Shown here: piece after piece, positions 7,954-16,638 of the stretch | Layout of the letters: each line of letters starts with the position of its first letter | Position numbering within the stretch: the stretch's first letter is position 1 | Source: JAAFIP01 sp963775085 | GTDB taxonomy: Bacteria > Pseudomonadota > Gammaproteobacteria > Burkholderiales > Burkholderiaceae_C | NCBI GenBank assembly: GCA_963775085.1 | Contig: CAVZHO010000001.1 | Location: 1 to 64,000 of the forward strand | DNA: 64,000 bases | Reading direction: 5' to 3' | The notes under the pieces: model-generated | Database searches by the model: none | What the model saw: the letters and a program-made list of their open reading frames with translations, nothing else | What the model was told of the DNA's origin: nothing | Position numbers and translations under genes: made by a program

Positions 7954-9036
7954 TTACAAACGCTGCACCACCGTCATATCCGGTTTCTCCAGCCACGCCG
8001 CAAACTCATCGGCCATCTGCTGCGCCGCGCGGGTGCAGGTGGTCCACTGCGCCACTCGCGCAGCAAGATCGCGGCCATGGAAGGCAAAGTCCTGGCGGTC
8101 GGGCAGCTTGGCGCGGGGAAGTTGGGCTATCCACGCGGGATTGGGGGCAAGTAGCACCATGCGGTCTAAAAAGTGGCTGGGGCCGTGCCGCCATTTCAGG
8201 GCTTTGTCCAGCCAGCCGGGTACCACGGCTTTTTGAAAGTGCGGGTACAGCACAATGCCGTTTTGCGCGCTGTAATTCAGATGCAGGTGGTAGTCGGTTA
8301 TACCGCCATCCCAGTAGGCACCGGGCGGCGCGCCGGGGATGTGGTGCACGGCTTGCAGCACAAAGGGGATGGAGCAGCTCGCTTGCAAGGCGGGTTTGAA
8401 GTTGTCCGGCGTGAGATGCAACTGACGGGTACGGTAGTCTTGCGTGCCAAAGGGCAAGGCCGCTGCGCCCTGCCCTGCGCCGCTAGAGAACACCACCCGC
8501 TCCAACCACGCGCCCATGGCCTTGCGCCGCACGGCGTTGGATAAAAATGCCCCCGCATAGCCCAGCGGCGTGGCCAGTTTGTGCTCTTTGCGCAAAATGT
8601 GGCGGCCACGCGAGGTGATGATATGCAGCTTGTAGCGCGGATTGTGCAGCACCTCGTCCACCCTGCCACCGTAAAACGCGGTGAGCGACTCGCCAAACTT
8701 GCGGCTGATTTCGGCGGGCAATGGGTAATTGCGGCCCGGCTCTACGTCGTAGTCTTGGTGAATGTAATCGTGCTCCAGGCGTTCAAAGGCTTTGACCGGG
8801 TTGTTTAAGCACGCCGTGGCCATGCGCCAGGCACCGATGCTCGCTCCTACCAAGTCCACTGGCTGCGCGCTTTGCGTAAGCCAGTCGCCAAAGATAAAAC
8901 GGTCTAGCGGCCCGAGGATCAGCCCCTTGGGGCCACCGGCTGCGGCGGGGATGGTGCGCACGTCTTGGGCATGCAAGCCGTGTTGTTCGATATGCCGCCG
9001 TGCCGCAGGGCCGGCATAGATGTTCAGCGCTTGCAT
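7954..9036 (-). CDS. Patatin-like phospholipase family protein
   Basis: The 360-residue protein carries the patatin catalytic elements in order. An oxyanion-hole loop AAGGPKGLILG lies at about 32-42, the nucleophile elbow GASIGAW (G-x-S-x-G) at about 64-70, and the D-G-G motif in AYWDGGITDYH at about 240-250. The predicted Ser-Asp dyad is intact. Patatin-like proteins hydrolyse acyl esters of phospholipids or other lipids. There is no signal peptide, so it should act in the cytoplasm or at the inner leaflet. It lies 6 bp after an uncharacterised gene and may be the end of the J-domain gene cluster. Confidence 0.85.
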   Translation of the reverse strand: MQALNIYAGPAARRHIEQHGLHAQDVRTIPAAAGGPKGLILGPLDRFIFGDWLTQSAQPVDLVGASIGAWRMATACLNNPVKAFERLEHDYIHQDYDVEPGRNYPLPAEISRKFGESLTAFYGGRVDEVLHNPRYKLHIITSRGRHILRKEHKLATPLGYAGAFLSNAVRRKAMGAWLERVVFSSGAGQGAAALPFGTQDYRTRQLHLTPDNFKPALQASCSIPFVLQAVHHIPGAPPGAYWDGGITDYHLHLNYSAQNGIVLYPHFQKAVVPGWLDKALKWRHGPSHFLDRMVLLAPNPAWIAQLPRAKLPDRQDFAFHGRDLAARVAQWTTCTRAAQQMADEFAAWLEKPDMTVVQRL

Positions 9037-9042
9037 TGCCCG

Positions 9043-10245
9043 CTACGACAGATTGCAATGCTGGTCCAGCAGCGCCAGAGCGTCTTTCAGCTCGTAGTCA
9101 AAATCACTTTGCAGCGTGGCCTGGGCCTCTTGTAAAAAGTCGGCCCACATGCGCACGCAGTCTTCCTGGTGTTGCACCGGGGCGTGCTGGGCAATGAACT
9201 GGCTGGCCAGCTCGGGGGCAAAGCCACTTTTGCGGATTTTGCGCACCAGGGCGGTGGCCGCTTTTTCGGTGAGCAGGGTTTTGGGCGGGGCCTGTGCTGC
9301 GATGCAGACAAACAGGGTCAGCAGCGAACTGTCGTCGCTGTGGCCGCCGGTGGCTTGGGTCCAGGCCTCGGAGGTGGCGCGGTCGAAGTGGTCTACCTCG
9401 CTCAGACCGTCTTCGATCCAGAAGTAGCGGCCAATGTAGGACGGGGTTTGGTAGAAGAGTTTGCGCGTCGTCAACGCGCTGTCCAGGATTTTGGGCAGGT
9501 CGGCCATGACAAACTTGCGTGCCGCCTGCACGACGTCCAGGCACTCGGGTGGCAGGTCTTTGGGGATGCTGATACTGAATTTGCCGCGCTCAGCACCGTG
9601 CTTTTTGCGCAGGGCGATGATCATCTTGTCAAAAGCGATCCAGTCCGGCATCTCGGTGCGTTGGCAGGCCATCACCAGGAGCGATGTGCGGATGACGGCA
9701 TGGGCATCAGGGGCGGCTTCTTCCAGGCTTTCCACCTGCATGCCCAGCGCGTCGGCCAGCCACAGGGCGGCATCGACCACCTGTGCCGCTTGGCTACGCT
9801 GGGCCAGCTCGGCCTGGTAGTCGGCCAGGCTGCGCAGCGACCACTTGGCCAATTGCGGGATGTGCTCGTCCCGGAAACCCGCGCGCTCGTTCATGCCAAA
9901 GTGGGTGGTGGTGGGCATGCCAATCAGGGCCTTGAGCATGTCCGAGCCCGCCTTGGAGCGCGACAGCAGGCTGTGGTCGCGCAGTTGTTCAGCGGCTTTA
10001 TGCAGGTCGCCCGCGCAGCTACTTTGCAGGTGAAGGCTGACCAGGTTGATGATGCGGTCTTTGGCTTTTTCGACCTCGGGGCGCAAAAACTCGCTACCGA
10101 AATAGCGGGCAATTTGCACCATGCCTTTGGGGGCCTCGGTGCAGATGGCCTCGATTTTTTGCGCCGTCAGGATGCCGTTTTGCAGGCCGTAGAGCAGCGC
10201 CTTTTCAAAGAAGGCACTGCGGTCGTAGAGCGAGACGGTGGACAT
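9043..10245 (-). CDS. Conserved hypothetical protein, last of the J-domain cluster unknowns
   Basis: A 400-residue, mainly helical, soluble protein with no signal peptide or membrane segment. I do not recognise it. Visible features are an N-terminal helix-rich segment (SAFFEKALLYGLQNGILTAQKIEAIC), a KKHGAERGKFSISIPKDLPPECLDVVQAARKF stretch in the middle, and an acidic C-terminal helix. It starts 2 bp after the preceding gene and ends 6 bp before the patatin-like gene. It must therefore be co-translated in a tight operon with the genes at 10248, 11001 and 11616. Confidence 0.75.
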   Translation of the reverse strand: MSTVSLYDRSAFFEKALLYGLQNGILTAQKIEAICTEAPKGMVQIARYFGSEFLRPEVEKAKDRIINLVSLHLQSSCAGDLHKAAEQLRDHSLLSRSKAGSDMLKALIGMPTTTHFGMNERAGFRDEHIPQLAKWSLRSLADYQAELAQRSQAAQVVDAALWLADALGMQVESLEEAAPDAHAVIRTSLLVMACQRTEMPDWIAFDKMIIALRKKHGAERGKFSISIPKDLPPECLDVVQAARKFVMADLPKILDSALTTRKLFYQTPSYIGRYFWIEDGLSEVDHFDRATSEAWTQATGGHSDDSSLLTLFVCIAAQAPPKTLLTEKAATALVRKIRKSGFAPELASQFIAQHAPVQHQEDCVRMWADFLQEAQATLQSDFDYELKDALALLDQHCNLS

Positions 10246-10247
10246 TA

Positions 10248-10997
10248 CTAAATAGCCGACTCTTCGTCAGACTCCAACGCCGCAGGCGTAGCCTTGCCGC
10301 GGTCGGTGTCACTGGTTTCAAACTTGCCATCGTCCTCGTCGTCCTCGTGCTCTTCGCCCAGTCCGGCCTCAAAAGCACGGGCCTTGGCGCGCAGCACCAG
10401 CAGCATTTCAATGAACAGATCAGGGTCTTTGTAGCGCAGCAGCCAGGCCAGCTCCATCCAGTCCTGGTCGGCGATGTCGCCCTGCTCTATGCGCGGCTGC
10501 GCGTAGGCGCTGTTGTGCAATGCCGTCTCGGTCAGCATCTCGCCGTCGTCTTCCATCCCGTCAAAACTGCCGCTGCGGGCAAAGGCCTCGATGCGGCTCC
10601 ACTTTTCGGTAAAGTAGTCGGCCAGGGCTTCGGCCCCGCCTTCCAAGTCGCCAATCGCGTTTAAAAAATCCATCGGCTCGGCATCTTCGCGGAAGATGAT
10701 GGAGTTCATCATGCCGCGCAGATGGGTGCGGCTCAAGTCTTTGTATTGCTTCTCTATCACCACGGCGCGGGCAAACTGCGTGGGTGTGACCAAGAGGTTG
10801 ATCACCGAGGCCTTGGAATTATCGTATTCGCGGATGACGGCCAGGATGTCTTTGGGCGGCAGTTGCTCCAGCACCACCATCAGGGCCTGGTCGCCCTCGG
10901 CATCGGCCAGCGCCACCAGGGCGTGCTCGGCCCCGACAATGTCTCCCGCTGCAATGAGGCTTTGGGTTTTGGTAATAAGGGCTAGGTGGTGGTTCAT
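10248..10997 (-). CDS. Conserved hypothetical protein with acidic C-terminal tail
   Basis: A 249-residue protein with two parts. The helical body (about 1-200) includes ALMVVLEQLPPKDILAVIREY, which superficially recalls the helical repeats of MgtE N-terminal domains. The C-terminal tail is strongly acidic (GLGEEHEDDEDDGKFETSDTD and onward). No enzyme motif is visible. It sits 3 bp after the gene at 11001 and 2 bp before the gene at 9043. An acidic disordered tail next to a J-domain gene could suit a chaperone adaptor, but this is speculation. Confidence 0.72.
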   Translation of the reverse strand: MNHHLALITKTQSLIAAGDIVGAEHALVALADAEGDQALMVVLEQLPPKDILAVIREYDNSKASVINLLVTPTQFARAVVIEKQYKDLSRTHLRGMMNSIIFREDAEPMDFLNAIGDLEGGAEALADYFTEKWSRIEAFARSGSFDGMEDDGEMLTETALHNSAYAQPRIEQGDIADQDWMELAWLLRYKDPDLFIEMLLVLRAKARAFEAGLGEEHEDDEDDGKFETSDTDRGKATPAALESDEESAI

Positions 10998-11000
10998 AAC

Positions 11001-11561
11001 TTAGTCTTTGCGGTCAAAGCCTTGTTGCTCCAGCCAGTCGGCGTGAGCCTCTTCGCGGGTGCGGGCGTCGCTGCCTTCTTCGTCGGAGTGCTTGACCTTG
11101 CTGTGGTCGTCGTGGTCGTCGTGGCCATGCTCGTCCTCGTGCGCATCGAGGTCCTGCTTGTGCAGTTTGGCATCGTGCTTGTGGTGCATGTAGTCCAGCG
11201 CGGCGGCCACGGTCATAAACCAGTCACCCATGGGTTCTTTCAGAATCAGCTTGGATAGGTCTTGCGCCCAGGGCGATAGCTGCACCGCATCTGCCAGGCT
11301 GTTCCAATCGGGGAATTCATCGGCCTCCTGCGTGAGCAGATGGTCCAGGACGGCGGGCAGTTTGAAGCTAAAACCCTGGTGGAAGACCACCGCCACCATC
11401 TCGGGGGCGGTTTGCAGCATGCTGAGCAAAAAGCCCAGCTCTTGGCGCCGCTCGGCCAGGCGTTTGCGCAGCACGTCATTGCCTTCAGAATCAGTGGCCA
11501 GGTCGTCCATCTCGGCCTGGTAGGCCGAGCGTAGATCTTGGAAGAAGGAGGAAATATTCAT
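11001..11561 (-). CDS. Conserved hypothetical protein with His/Asp-rich segment
   Basis: A 186-residue protein: an N-terminal helical region (MNISSFFQDLRSAYQAEMDD) and a central hydrophobic-helical part. A strikingly histidine- and acid-rich stretch follows at about 130-165 (DEHGHDDHDDHSKVKHSDEE), which could bind divalent metals. The C-terminus (ADWLEQQGFDRKD) is a short helix. I do not recognise the family. It is 3 bp upstream of the next gene and 54 bp downstream of the J-domain gene, all on the same strand. Confidence 0.7.
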   Translation of the reverse strand: MNISSFFQDLRSAYQAEMDDLATDSEGNDVLRKRLAERRQELGFLLSMLQTAPEMVAVVFHQGFSFKLPAVLDHLLTQEADEFPDWNSLADAVQLSPWAQDLSKLILKEPMGDWFMTVAAALDYMHHKHDAKLHKQDLDAHEDEHGHDDHDDHSKVKHSDEEGSDARTREEAHADWLEQQGFDRKD

Positions 11562-11615
11562 GCGGGTAAATGGTGGAGCGTAGGATGGATTGCACTTGTG
11601 CAGGGAAAGTTGCCT

Positions 11616-11915
11616 TTAGTTGCGCTTAGTTGCCTGTTTTTCAAGTAGGGCATCCATGTAGGCCTGCCAAATGCTTTGCGCCGTCTCCAGTGGATTGTCC
11701 AGCAGGTTGCGGCGGCGGTTGTCATCATAAGCTTGGCGCTGCTCGGCATCGGCCAGCACGTCGTAGGCTTCCTGCACGGCGCGAAAGCGCGCGGGTGCTT
11801 CTTCAGCGGCGTTTTTATCGGGGTGGTAGAGCGAGGCCTTTTGGCGGAAGGCTTTTTTAATATCCGCCAGTGAGGCCGCGCTGTCTAGCCCCAAGGCTGC
11901 GTAGTGGTCATTCAT
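11616..11915 (-). CDS. Small J-domain (DnaJ-like) co-chaperone
   Basis: The 99-residue protein is little more than a J domain: DHYAALGLDSAASLADIKKAFRQKASLYHPDKN, with the obligatory HPD at about 31-33. A helix III/IV region, FRAVQEAYDVLADAEQRQAYDDNRRRN, follows, and then a short tail. J domains stimulate the ATPase of Hsp70 (DnaK). No zinc finger or C-terminal substrate domain is present, so this is a type III J protein. It heads a minus-strand cluster of uncharacterised genes and may recruit DnaK to them. Confidence 0.9.
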   Translation of the reverse strand: MNDHYAALGLDSAASLADIKKAFRQKASLYHPDKNAAEEAPARFRAVQEAYDVLADAEQRQAYDDNRRRNLLDNPLETAQSIWQAYMDALLEKQATKRN

Positions 11916-12069
11916 GCGGTCTGGGCTGGCGGCTGGTTATCCATGGGTTTACACGACCAAACCGTCCATTTTAGTCGCAAATGGGTCTGAGGGTCTTTCC
12001 CCCTGCTGGAATGAGGGCGCGGGCAAGCCAGGCAGGCAGCCCGCCAGCACGTCCACGGCATGCCGTCGC

Positions 12070-13254
12070 TTAAATGACCCGTACGCGGATCACTTGCGCG
12101 ACCGCTGCAATGGAGGAGACGACATCGCCATTGACTGCCCCATGCGGCAGATTTTCCACGTCAATCAGGGTAAAGGCCAGCTCACCCCGACTTTTGTTGA
12201 CCATGTCAATCACGTTGACCTGCTTGTCAGCCAACACCGACAGCACCTGCCCCAGCACGCCGGGCACGTTGTCGTTAGAAAAGGTAATGCGCGTGGTCCC
12301 TGGCGAGCGCCCCATGCTGACGGCGGGGAAGTTGACCGAGTTGACGATGTTGCCGTTCTCCAGAAAATCCATCAGCTGGTTGGCGGCCATGATGGCGCAG
12401 TTGTCTTCGGACTCTTCGGTGCTGGCGCCGATGTGCGGCATGGCGAGCACCTTGGCGTGGCCAATCAAAGCGGGCTCGGGGAAGTCGCAGACGTATTTGC
12501 CCAGCTTGCCTGCATTCAGGCTGCGCAGGACGGCGGCCGGGTCAACAATCGTCTCACGCGCAAAGTTCAGCAGCACAGCGGCAGGTTTCATCTGCGCCAG
12601 CGCAGCATCGTTGATCAGGTGGCGGGTGGCCTCCATGGCCGGTACGTGCAGCGAGACGTAGTCCGAGCGCGCCAGCAATGCCTGCAAGTTTTCCATGCGC
12701 GTGACCTCGTTGGACAAACGCCAGGCGGCATCAATCGACAGCGCCGGATCGAACCCCACCACCTTCATGCCCATGGCCAGGGCCATGTCGGCCACCATCG
12801 AGCCAATGGCACCCAGGCCGACGATGCCCAGCGTTTTGCCCTTGATCTCGCCGCCCGCAAAGCGCGATTTTTCCTTCTCCAGCAGGGCCGACATCTCGGC
12901 GGCATCTTGTAGGCTACCCAGAGTGTTGACATACGCCATGCCCGGCAAAATGCCGCGCGTAGCCAGCAGCATGCCCGCCATCACCAGCTCTTTGACCGCG
13001 TTGGCATTGGCCCCCGGCGTGTTGAACACCACCACGCCCTGCTGGCTGTACTCGGCAATCGGCACATTGTTGACCCCTGCCCCCGCCCTGGCCACCGCCA
13101 GCAGCGATGGGGGTATCTCGACGCCCTGCAGCTTCTGGCTGCGCAGCAAAAACGCATCGGGATGGCCTATGTCGCTGCCCACCTCGTAGGATTGGCGCGG
13201 GAAACGCTCCAGGCCTTTGATGGAGATTTGGTTGTAAGTTTTTATCTTGTACAT
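12070..13254 (-). CDS. serA: D-3-phosphoglycerate dehydrogenase with ACT domain
   Basis: The 394-residue protein has the NAD-binding motif in LGIVGLGAIGSMVADMA (G-x-G-x-x-G at about 146-151), the RAGAGVNNVP substrate loop, and catalytic LNFARE and MPHIGASTEESEDN segments. It ends with a C-terminal ACT domain (about 320-394, FSNDNVPGVLGQVLSVLADKQVNVIDMVN), where serine would bind for feedback control. It oxidises 3-phosphoglycerate in the first step of serine synthesis. It follows serC by 27 bp on the same strand, making a compact serC-serA operon. The catalytic loop has FAR where many homologues have ARG. Confidence 0.92.
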   Translation of the reverse strand: MYKIKTYNQISIKGLERFPRQSYEVGSDIGHPDAFLLRSQKLQGVEIPPSLLAVARAGAGVNNVPIAEYSQQGVVVFNTPGANANAVKELVMAGMLLATRGILPGMAYVNTLGSLQDAAEMSALLEKEKSRFAGGEIKGKTLGIVGLGAIGSMVADMALAMGMKVVGFDPALSIDAAWRLSNEVTRMENLQALLARSDYVSLHVPAMEATRHLINDAALAQMKPAAVLLNFARETIVDPAAVLRSLNAGKLGKYVCDFPEPALIGHAKVLAMPHIGASTEESEDNCAIMAANQLMDFLENGNIVNSVNFPAVSMGRSPGTTRITFSNDNVPGVLGQVLSVLADKQVNVIDMVNKSRGELAFTLIDVENLPHGAVNGDVVSSIAAVAQVIRVRVI

Positions 13255-13281
13255 CTTTGTCTCCGTCAGCTGGGTGTTTTT

Positions 13282-14406
13282 TTATGCCGTGACTTGCTGG
13301 TACGCCCACGTCAACCACGGCATCAGCGCCTGCAAGTCGGCCTTCTCTACCGTAGCGCCGCACCAAATACGCAGGCCCGCAGGTGCATCCTTGTAGGCAC
13401 CAATGTCATAGGCCACGCCCTGCTCTTCCAGCAGTTTGACCATCTTTTTCACCTGCTCTTCGCTGGCCTTCAAAGTCAGGCAGACGCTGGTGTTGGAGCG
13501 GGTGGCTTTGTCTTTGGCCAGAAAGGAAATCCAGTCGTTGGTCGCGACGAAATCTTCTATCACCTTCAAGTTGGCCTCACTACGCGCAATCGTGCCCTGC
13601 ACGCCACCCACACTCTGGGCCCATTGCAGCGCGTCCAGATAATCCGACAGGCACAGCATGGACGGGGTGTTGATGGTCTCGCCTTTGAACAGGCCCTCGG
13701 TCACCTTGCCGCCGGACTTCATGCGAAACACCTTGGGCATGGGCCACGGCGGGTTGTAGGCCTCCAGGCGTTCCACCGCGCGGGGCGAGAGGATCAGCAT
13801 GCCGTGGCCGCCCTCGCCGCCCAGCACCTTTTGCCACGAATAGGTCACCACGTCCAGTTTGCTCCAGGGCATGTCCATCGCGAAGACGGCCGAGGTAGCG
13901 TCGCACAGCGTCAGGCCTGCGCGGTCGGCCGGAATCCAGTCGCCGCCAGGCACCTTCACGCCTGAGGTGGTGCCGTTCCAGACAAACACCACGTCATTGT
14001 CAAAGTTAACCGGTGCAAAGTCGGTGATGTCGCCGTAGTCGGCGGTGCGCACATTCACGTTGGGCAATTTCAGCTGCTTGACGATATCGGTCACCCATCC
14101 CGCGCTGAACGACTCCCACTCCAGCACGTCCACGCCGCGTGCACCCAGCATCGACCACATGGCCATTTCAATCGCGCCAGTGTCCGAGCCGGGCACCACG
14201 GCCACGCGATAGCCCTCGGGCAGGCCCAGGATGCGCGCGGTCTCGCTGCACGCCAAGCCCAGCGCCTTTTTGCCAATAGTGGAGCGGTGCGAGCGGCCCA
14301 GCGTGTCCAGTTGAAGCTTGCTCACATCGTAGCCCGGGCGCTTGGCGCAAGGGCCGGAAGAGAAATTGGGGTTTTTGGGCTTTAAAGAGGGTTGCATGGG
14401 GTTCAC
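13282..14406 (-). CDS. serC: Phosphoserine aminotransferase (archaeal/alphaproteobacterial type)
   Basis: The 374-residue protein starts with NPNFSSGPCAKRPGYD and contains LGRSHRSTIGKKAL and DATSAVFAMDMPWSKLDVVTYSWQKVLGGEGGHGML, where the Lys in SWQK is the likely PLP-binding residue. This layout matches the SerC class seen in alphaproteobacteria and methanogens (TIGR01365-like). It does not match the E. coli class that is usual in betaproteobacteria. It makes phosphoserine from 3-phosphohydroxypyruvate and glutamate. It is followed by serA, completing the first two enzymatic steps. Its lineage type is a hint of horizontal acquisition of the pair. Confidence 0.9.
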   Translation of the reverse strand: MNPMQPSLKPKNPNFSSGPCAKRPGYDVSKLQLDTLGRSHRSTIGKKALGLACSETARILGLPEGYRVAVVPGSDTGAIEMAMWSMLGARGVDVLEWESFSAGWVTDIVKQLKLPNVNVRTADYGDITDFAPVNFDNDVVFVWNGTTSGVKVPGGDWIPADRAGLTLCDATSAVFAMDMPWSKLDVVTYSWQKVLGGEGGHGMLILSPRAVERLEAYNPPWPMPKVFRMKSGGKVTEGLFKGETINTPSMLCLSDYLDALQWAQSVGGVQGTIARSEANLKVIEDFVATNDWISFLAKDKATRSNTSVCLTLKASEEQVKKMVKLLEEQGVAYDIGAYKDAPAGLRIWCGATVEKADLQALMPWLTWAYQQVTA

Positions 14407-14544
14407 TGTCGTAGTGGGAGAGTTAAAACGGATACGCGTGACGCGCCTGCTGATCGCAGACAGGCAATGTCAGCTTAAATCATTGTAGCAAGCCAATCAA
14501 CCCAGGTGCGGAGTATCAAAATACGATATTTTCAGGCCATTTAT

Positions 14545-14582
14545 GCTGCTAGTCCTTGTCCTGTGGACGTAAGCAGCTATCA
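14545..14582 (+). repeat. Dispersed repeat copy
   Basis: CTAGTCCTTGTC, CTGT, GGACGTAAGCAGCTATC. A well-preserved copy lying just after the stop of the SDR gene at 14597 (minus strand) and before the upstream region of serC. Confidence 0.75.
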
Positions 14583-14596
14583 AATACAGAGCAAAT

Positions 14597-15409
14597 TCAG
14601 GTTGCCATCGTTCGCAAACTCGGCAGGCCAATGCCGCCCGCGTCAAACCCTCCGTCCACCGCAACCGTCTGGCCATTGACGTAGCTGGCCGACGGGCTGC
14701 ACAGGAAATGCACCACGTTGGCAATCTCGTCCTCGCTGCCATAGCGGTTCAGCGCAATGGTGTCGTGGTAGTCACGGCGAATGTCGGCGGTATGCACCTG
14801 CTGGGCCATGGCGGTATCCACCGGGCCAGGCGCCACCGCATTCACGCGAATGCCCGCATTGCCCAGTTCCATGGCTTGCTGCTTGGTCAAATGGATCAGC
14901 CCCGCTTTGCTCGTGCCGTAGGCCACCCGCAGCGAGCTGGCGCGCAGGCCGGAAATGGAGGCGATATTCACGACACTGCCCTTGGCCGTGCCAGCGTTGC
15001 GCAGCATCACCCGCGCGCAGGCCTGGGTGCACAGGAAGGGGCCGGTCAGGTTGACATCAATCACCCGCTGCCATTCATCCGGCGTGGTGTCCAGAATAGG
15101 TTTGAACACCGCCACACCCGCGTTGTTGACCAGCGCGTCAATGCGGCCAAAGTGGTTTTCTATGGCGGCCACGCTGGCGTTCACCTGCGCCGCCTGCGCG
15201 ACGTCGCAGACCACCCGCAGCGTCTGGCCGGGCTGGTCAATGTGCGCCATGGCGCGGTCCAGCTCAGCCACATCAATATCCAGCAGCGCCACGCGGTGCC
15301 CGCTGGCTAAAAATGCCTTGGCAATTGCCAAGCCGATGCCACGGGCTGCGCCGGTGATGAGGGCGACGGGGGTGATGGCGGCCGACTGTGATGACGAGTT
15401 GGATGGCAT
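14597..15409 (-). CDS. SDR family oxidoreductase
   Basis: The 270-residue protein is a classical short-chain dehydrogenase. The cofactor loop TGAARGIGLAIAK lies at about 19-31, an aspartate after beta-2 (LLDIDVAE) favours NAD(H), and the NNAG motif is in DALVNNAGVAVF. The Ser/Tyr/Lys catalytic set is NIASISGLRASSLRVAYGTSKAGL, and the C-terminal YVNGQTVAVDGGFDAGG is the usual SDR ending. Substrate is unknown. It is monocistronic and diverges from the decayed toxin-antitoxin locus. A LexA-type box lies 48 bp upstream of its start, so that box could act on either direction. Confidence 0.9.
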   Translation of the reverse strand: MPSNSSSQSAAITPVALITGAARGIGLAIAKAFLASGHRVALLDIDVAELDRAMAHIDQPGQTLRVVCDVAQAAQVNASVAAIENHFGRIDALVNNAGVAVFKPILDTTPDEWQRVIDVNLTGPFLCTQACARVMLRNAGTAKGSVVNIASISGLRASSLRVAYGTSKAGLIHLTKQQAMELGNAGIRVNAVAPGPVDTAMAQQVHTADIRRDYHDTIALNRYGSEDEIANVVHFLCSPSASYVNGQTVAVDGGFDAGGIGLPSLRTMAT

Positions 15410-15456
15410 GGCGCAATTCTAAAGTCGCATTCGGAGTCTATTTAAGCGCTAGAATG

Positions 15457-15472
15457 CTGTATATAATTACAG
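15457..15472 (+). promoter_or_regulatory. LexA (SOS) box
   Basis: CTGTATATAATTACAG fits the CTGT-N8-ACAG LexA operator of many gamma- and betaproteobacteria. The dyad extends outward to ATGCTGTA...TACAGCAT, eight perfect bases per side. It lies 42 bp before the remnant HigB-like reading frame on the plus strand and 48 bp before the SDR start on the minus strand. Confidence 0.6.
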
Positions 15473-15513
15473 CATGCAGGTCACTGGATTGTTTATATGG
15501 GTTACAATTAAAT

Positions 15514-15812
15514 GTTGCTGTCATTGAAACAGCAATTTTTCGATCTTACGCAGCAAACTTTGTAGTCAGAAGAGCGCGAAGAGTTCATAGATTGATCGCG
15601 TGCAATCCCGAGGCGGGCGATGTCATTCCTGGCGCAGCGCGTTGCGAAATCCCTTGGGCCGTCGCATGGGTAAACGGGTGGCCTGCGGGCCATTTATTTC
15701 AACTCCACCCTGCAAGGTCAAGTTGTGTTGATTGTCGTTTACGCAAATGCCAAATTGACAACCTCCCTCAGAAGGTTTGTTGCAATGGAAACAGGAGTTT
15801 GACCATGGATAA
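15514..15812 (+). pseudogene. Decayed HigB/RelE-type toxin gene
   Basis: Pieces of one toxin are spread over three frames. VAVIETAIFRSYAA comes first. EEREEFID follows in another frame just before IACNPEAGDVIPGA. Downstream, IYFNSTLQGQVVLIVVYANAK is followed by LDNL-like and LQWKQEFDHG pieces ending at a TAA at 15810. In this order they rebuild a RelE/HigB-family toxin (N-P-E-A-G-D-V-I-P-G and I-Y-F/Y motifs). At least three indels and one in-frame TAG break it. The reconstructed end overlaps the antitoxin start by 8 bp, as in intact higBA-type pairs. Confidence 0.7.
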
Positions 15813-15948
15813 GGAAACTGAAAAATTTGCAGCCGACGTGCTGCAATCCATTCGCCAAATGAAGCGCGCTGAAGTGGCCCAAGCGCATAGCGCCCAGCAG
15901 CAACACCGCACGTCTGGCCGCCCAGAGGTACGTGGCAGCGGTTACTAA
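15805..15948 (+). pseudogene. Truncated HigA/NadS-type antitoxin, DNA-binding domain lost
   Basis: The ATG at 15805 has an AGGAG ribosome site 8 bp upstream and encodes 47 residues. The first 25 or so (MDKETEKFAADVLQSIRQMK) match the N-terminal dimerisation part of the helix-turn-helix antitoxins that partner RelE-like toxins, which are normally about 90-100 residues long. The remaining residues (HSAQQQHRTSGRPEVRGSGY) do not resemble the family and no HTH follows. The gene is therefore truncated and probably non-functional. Confidence 0.65.
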
Positions 15949-16638
15949 ATTACCCGTAAAACTAAGGCTCGACCTGATTGCTCGCAGCCTGCGTGCCACT
16001 GGCCGAGGGGCAAGCGGGTATCCGCCTGCGCGAGTGTGTGGGGAGTGGACCTTGGGCATATGGAAGGAAATAAAGTTCATCTGGCTCTTAACTTACCACG
16101 CAAAGCGCGCATCTCAGCATATTCAAGATAGTCCAACGTTGCCAATCAATCCGGAACGCTAGCAAACATTTAAAGGCACAGCAAGGAAGCAACGTCAAAG
16201 ATCTGCCTGAATCGCCATTCTGCCTTTGTGGCTTGGCTTTCTGGAGAGGATTTATGTGGTTTGGCGCATGTGCGAACCAGTCAGAACGTGTTAGGAAAGC
16301 ATGCTGATGAGGCTGCACGAGAGCCCAACTGCCGACAAATGCAGCCGTAAGTAAAAAAATAAACAGAGGAATCGACAAAGCGGTGTTGACGACAGAACAA
16401 TCTGTCAGCAGCAGGAATGGAGTGCCTTACGTCGAGTAAACCTCGAAAAACTGTGCCGCAGCGCCGCCGCATCGTGAACGCATGTCGATGCCTTGACTGG
16501 TCATGGTCCGAAATGACGCCAGAAAGTGAACCACTGGGTACCATTGATCGTGATAATTTGCATGAATTCTCAGAAGATAATCCAACTGAATAAGTGTCGT
16601 CAAGACAGAAACAGGCATTAGTACGACTGTATGGGTCT
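15949..16638. other. Gene-free 690 bp downstream of tex
   Basis: I find no reading frame here with recognisable homology, a ribosome binding site and consistent codon use. Short frames on the minus strand (for example 16427-16618, 63 residues, directly after the tex stop) lack a ribosome site. It may be the eroded remains of accessory DNA next to the decayed toxin-antitoxin locus. Confidence 0.4.

Noticed and set aside
11914..12912. 332-codon open frame on the plus strand
   Set aside because: Antisense to serA, which is fully supported by motifs. Composition is that of a shadow frame.
16088..16618. Minus-strand short frames after tex (96 and 63 codons)
   Set aside because: They have non-ATG or unsupported starts, no ribosome site and no recognisable motif.
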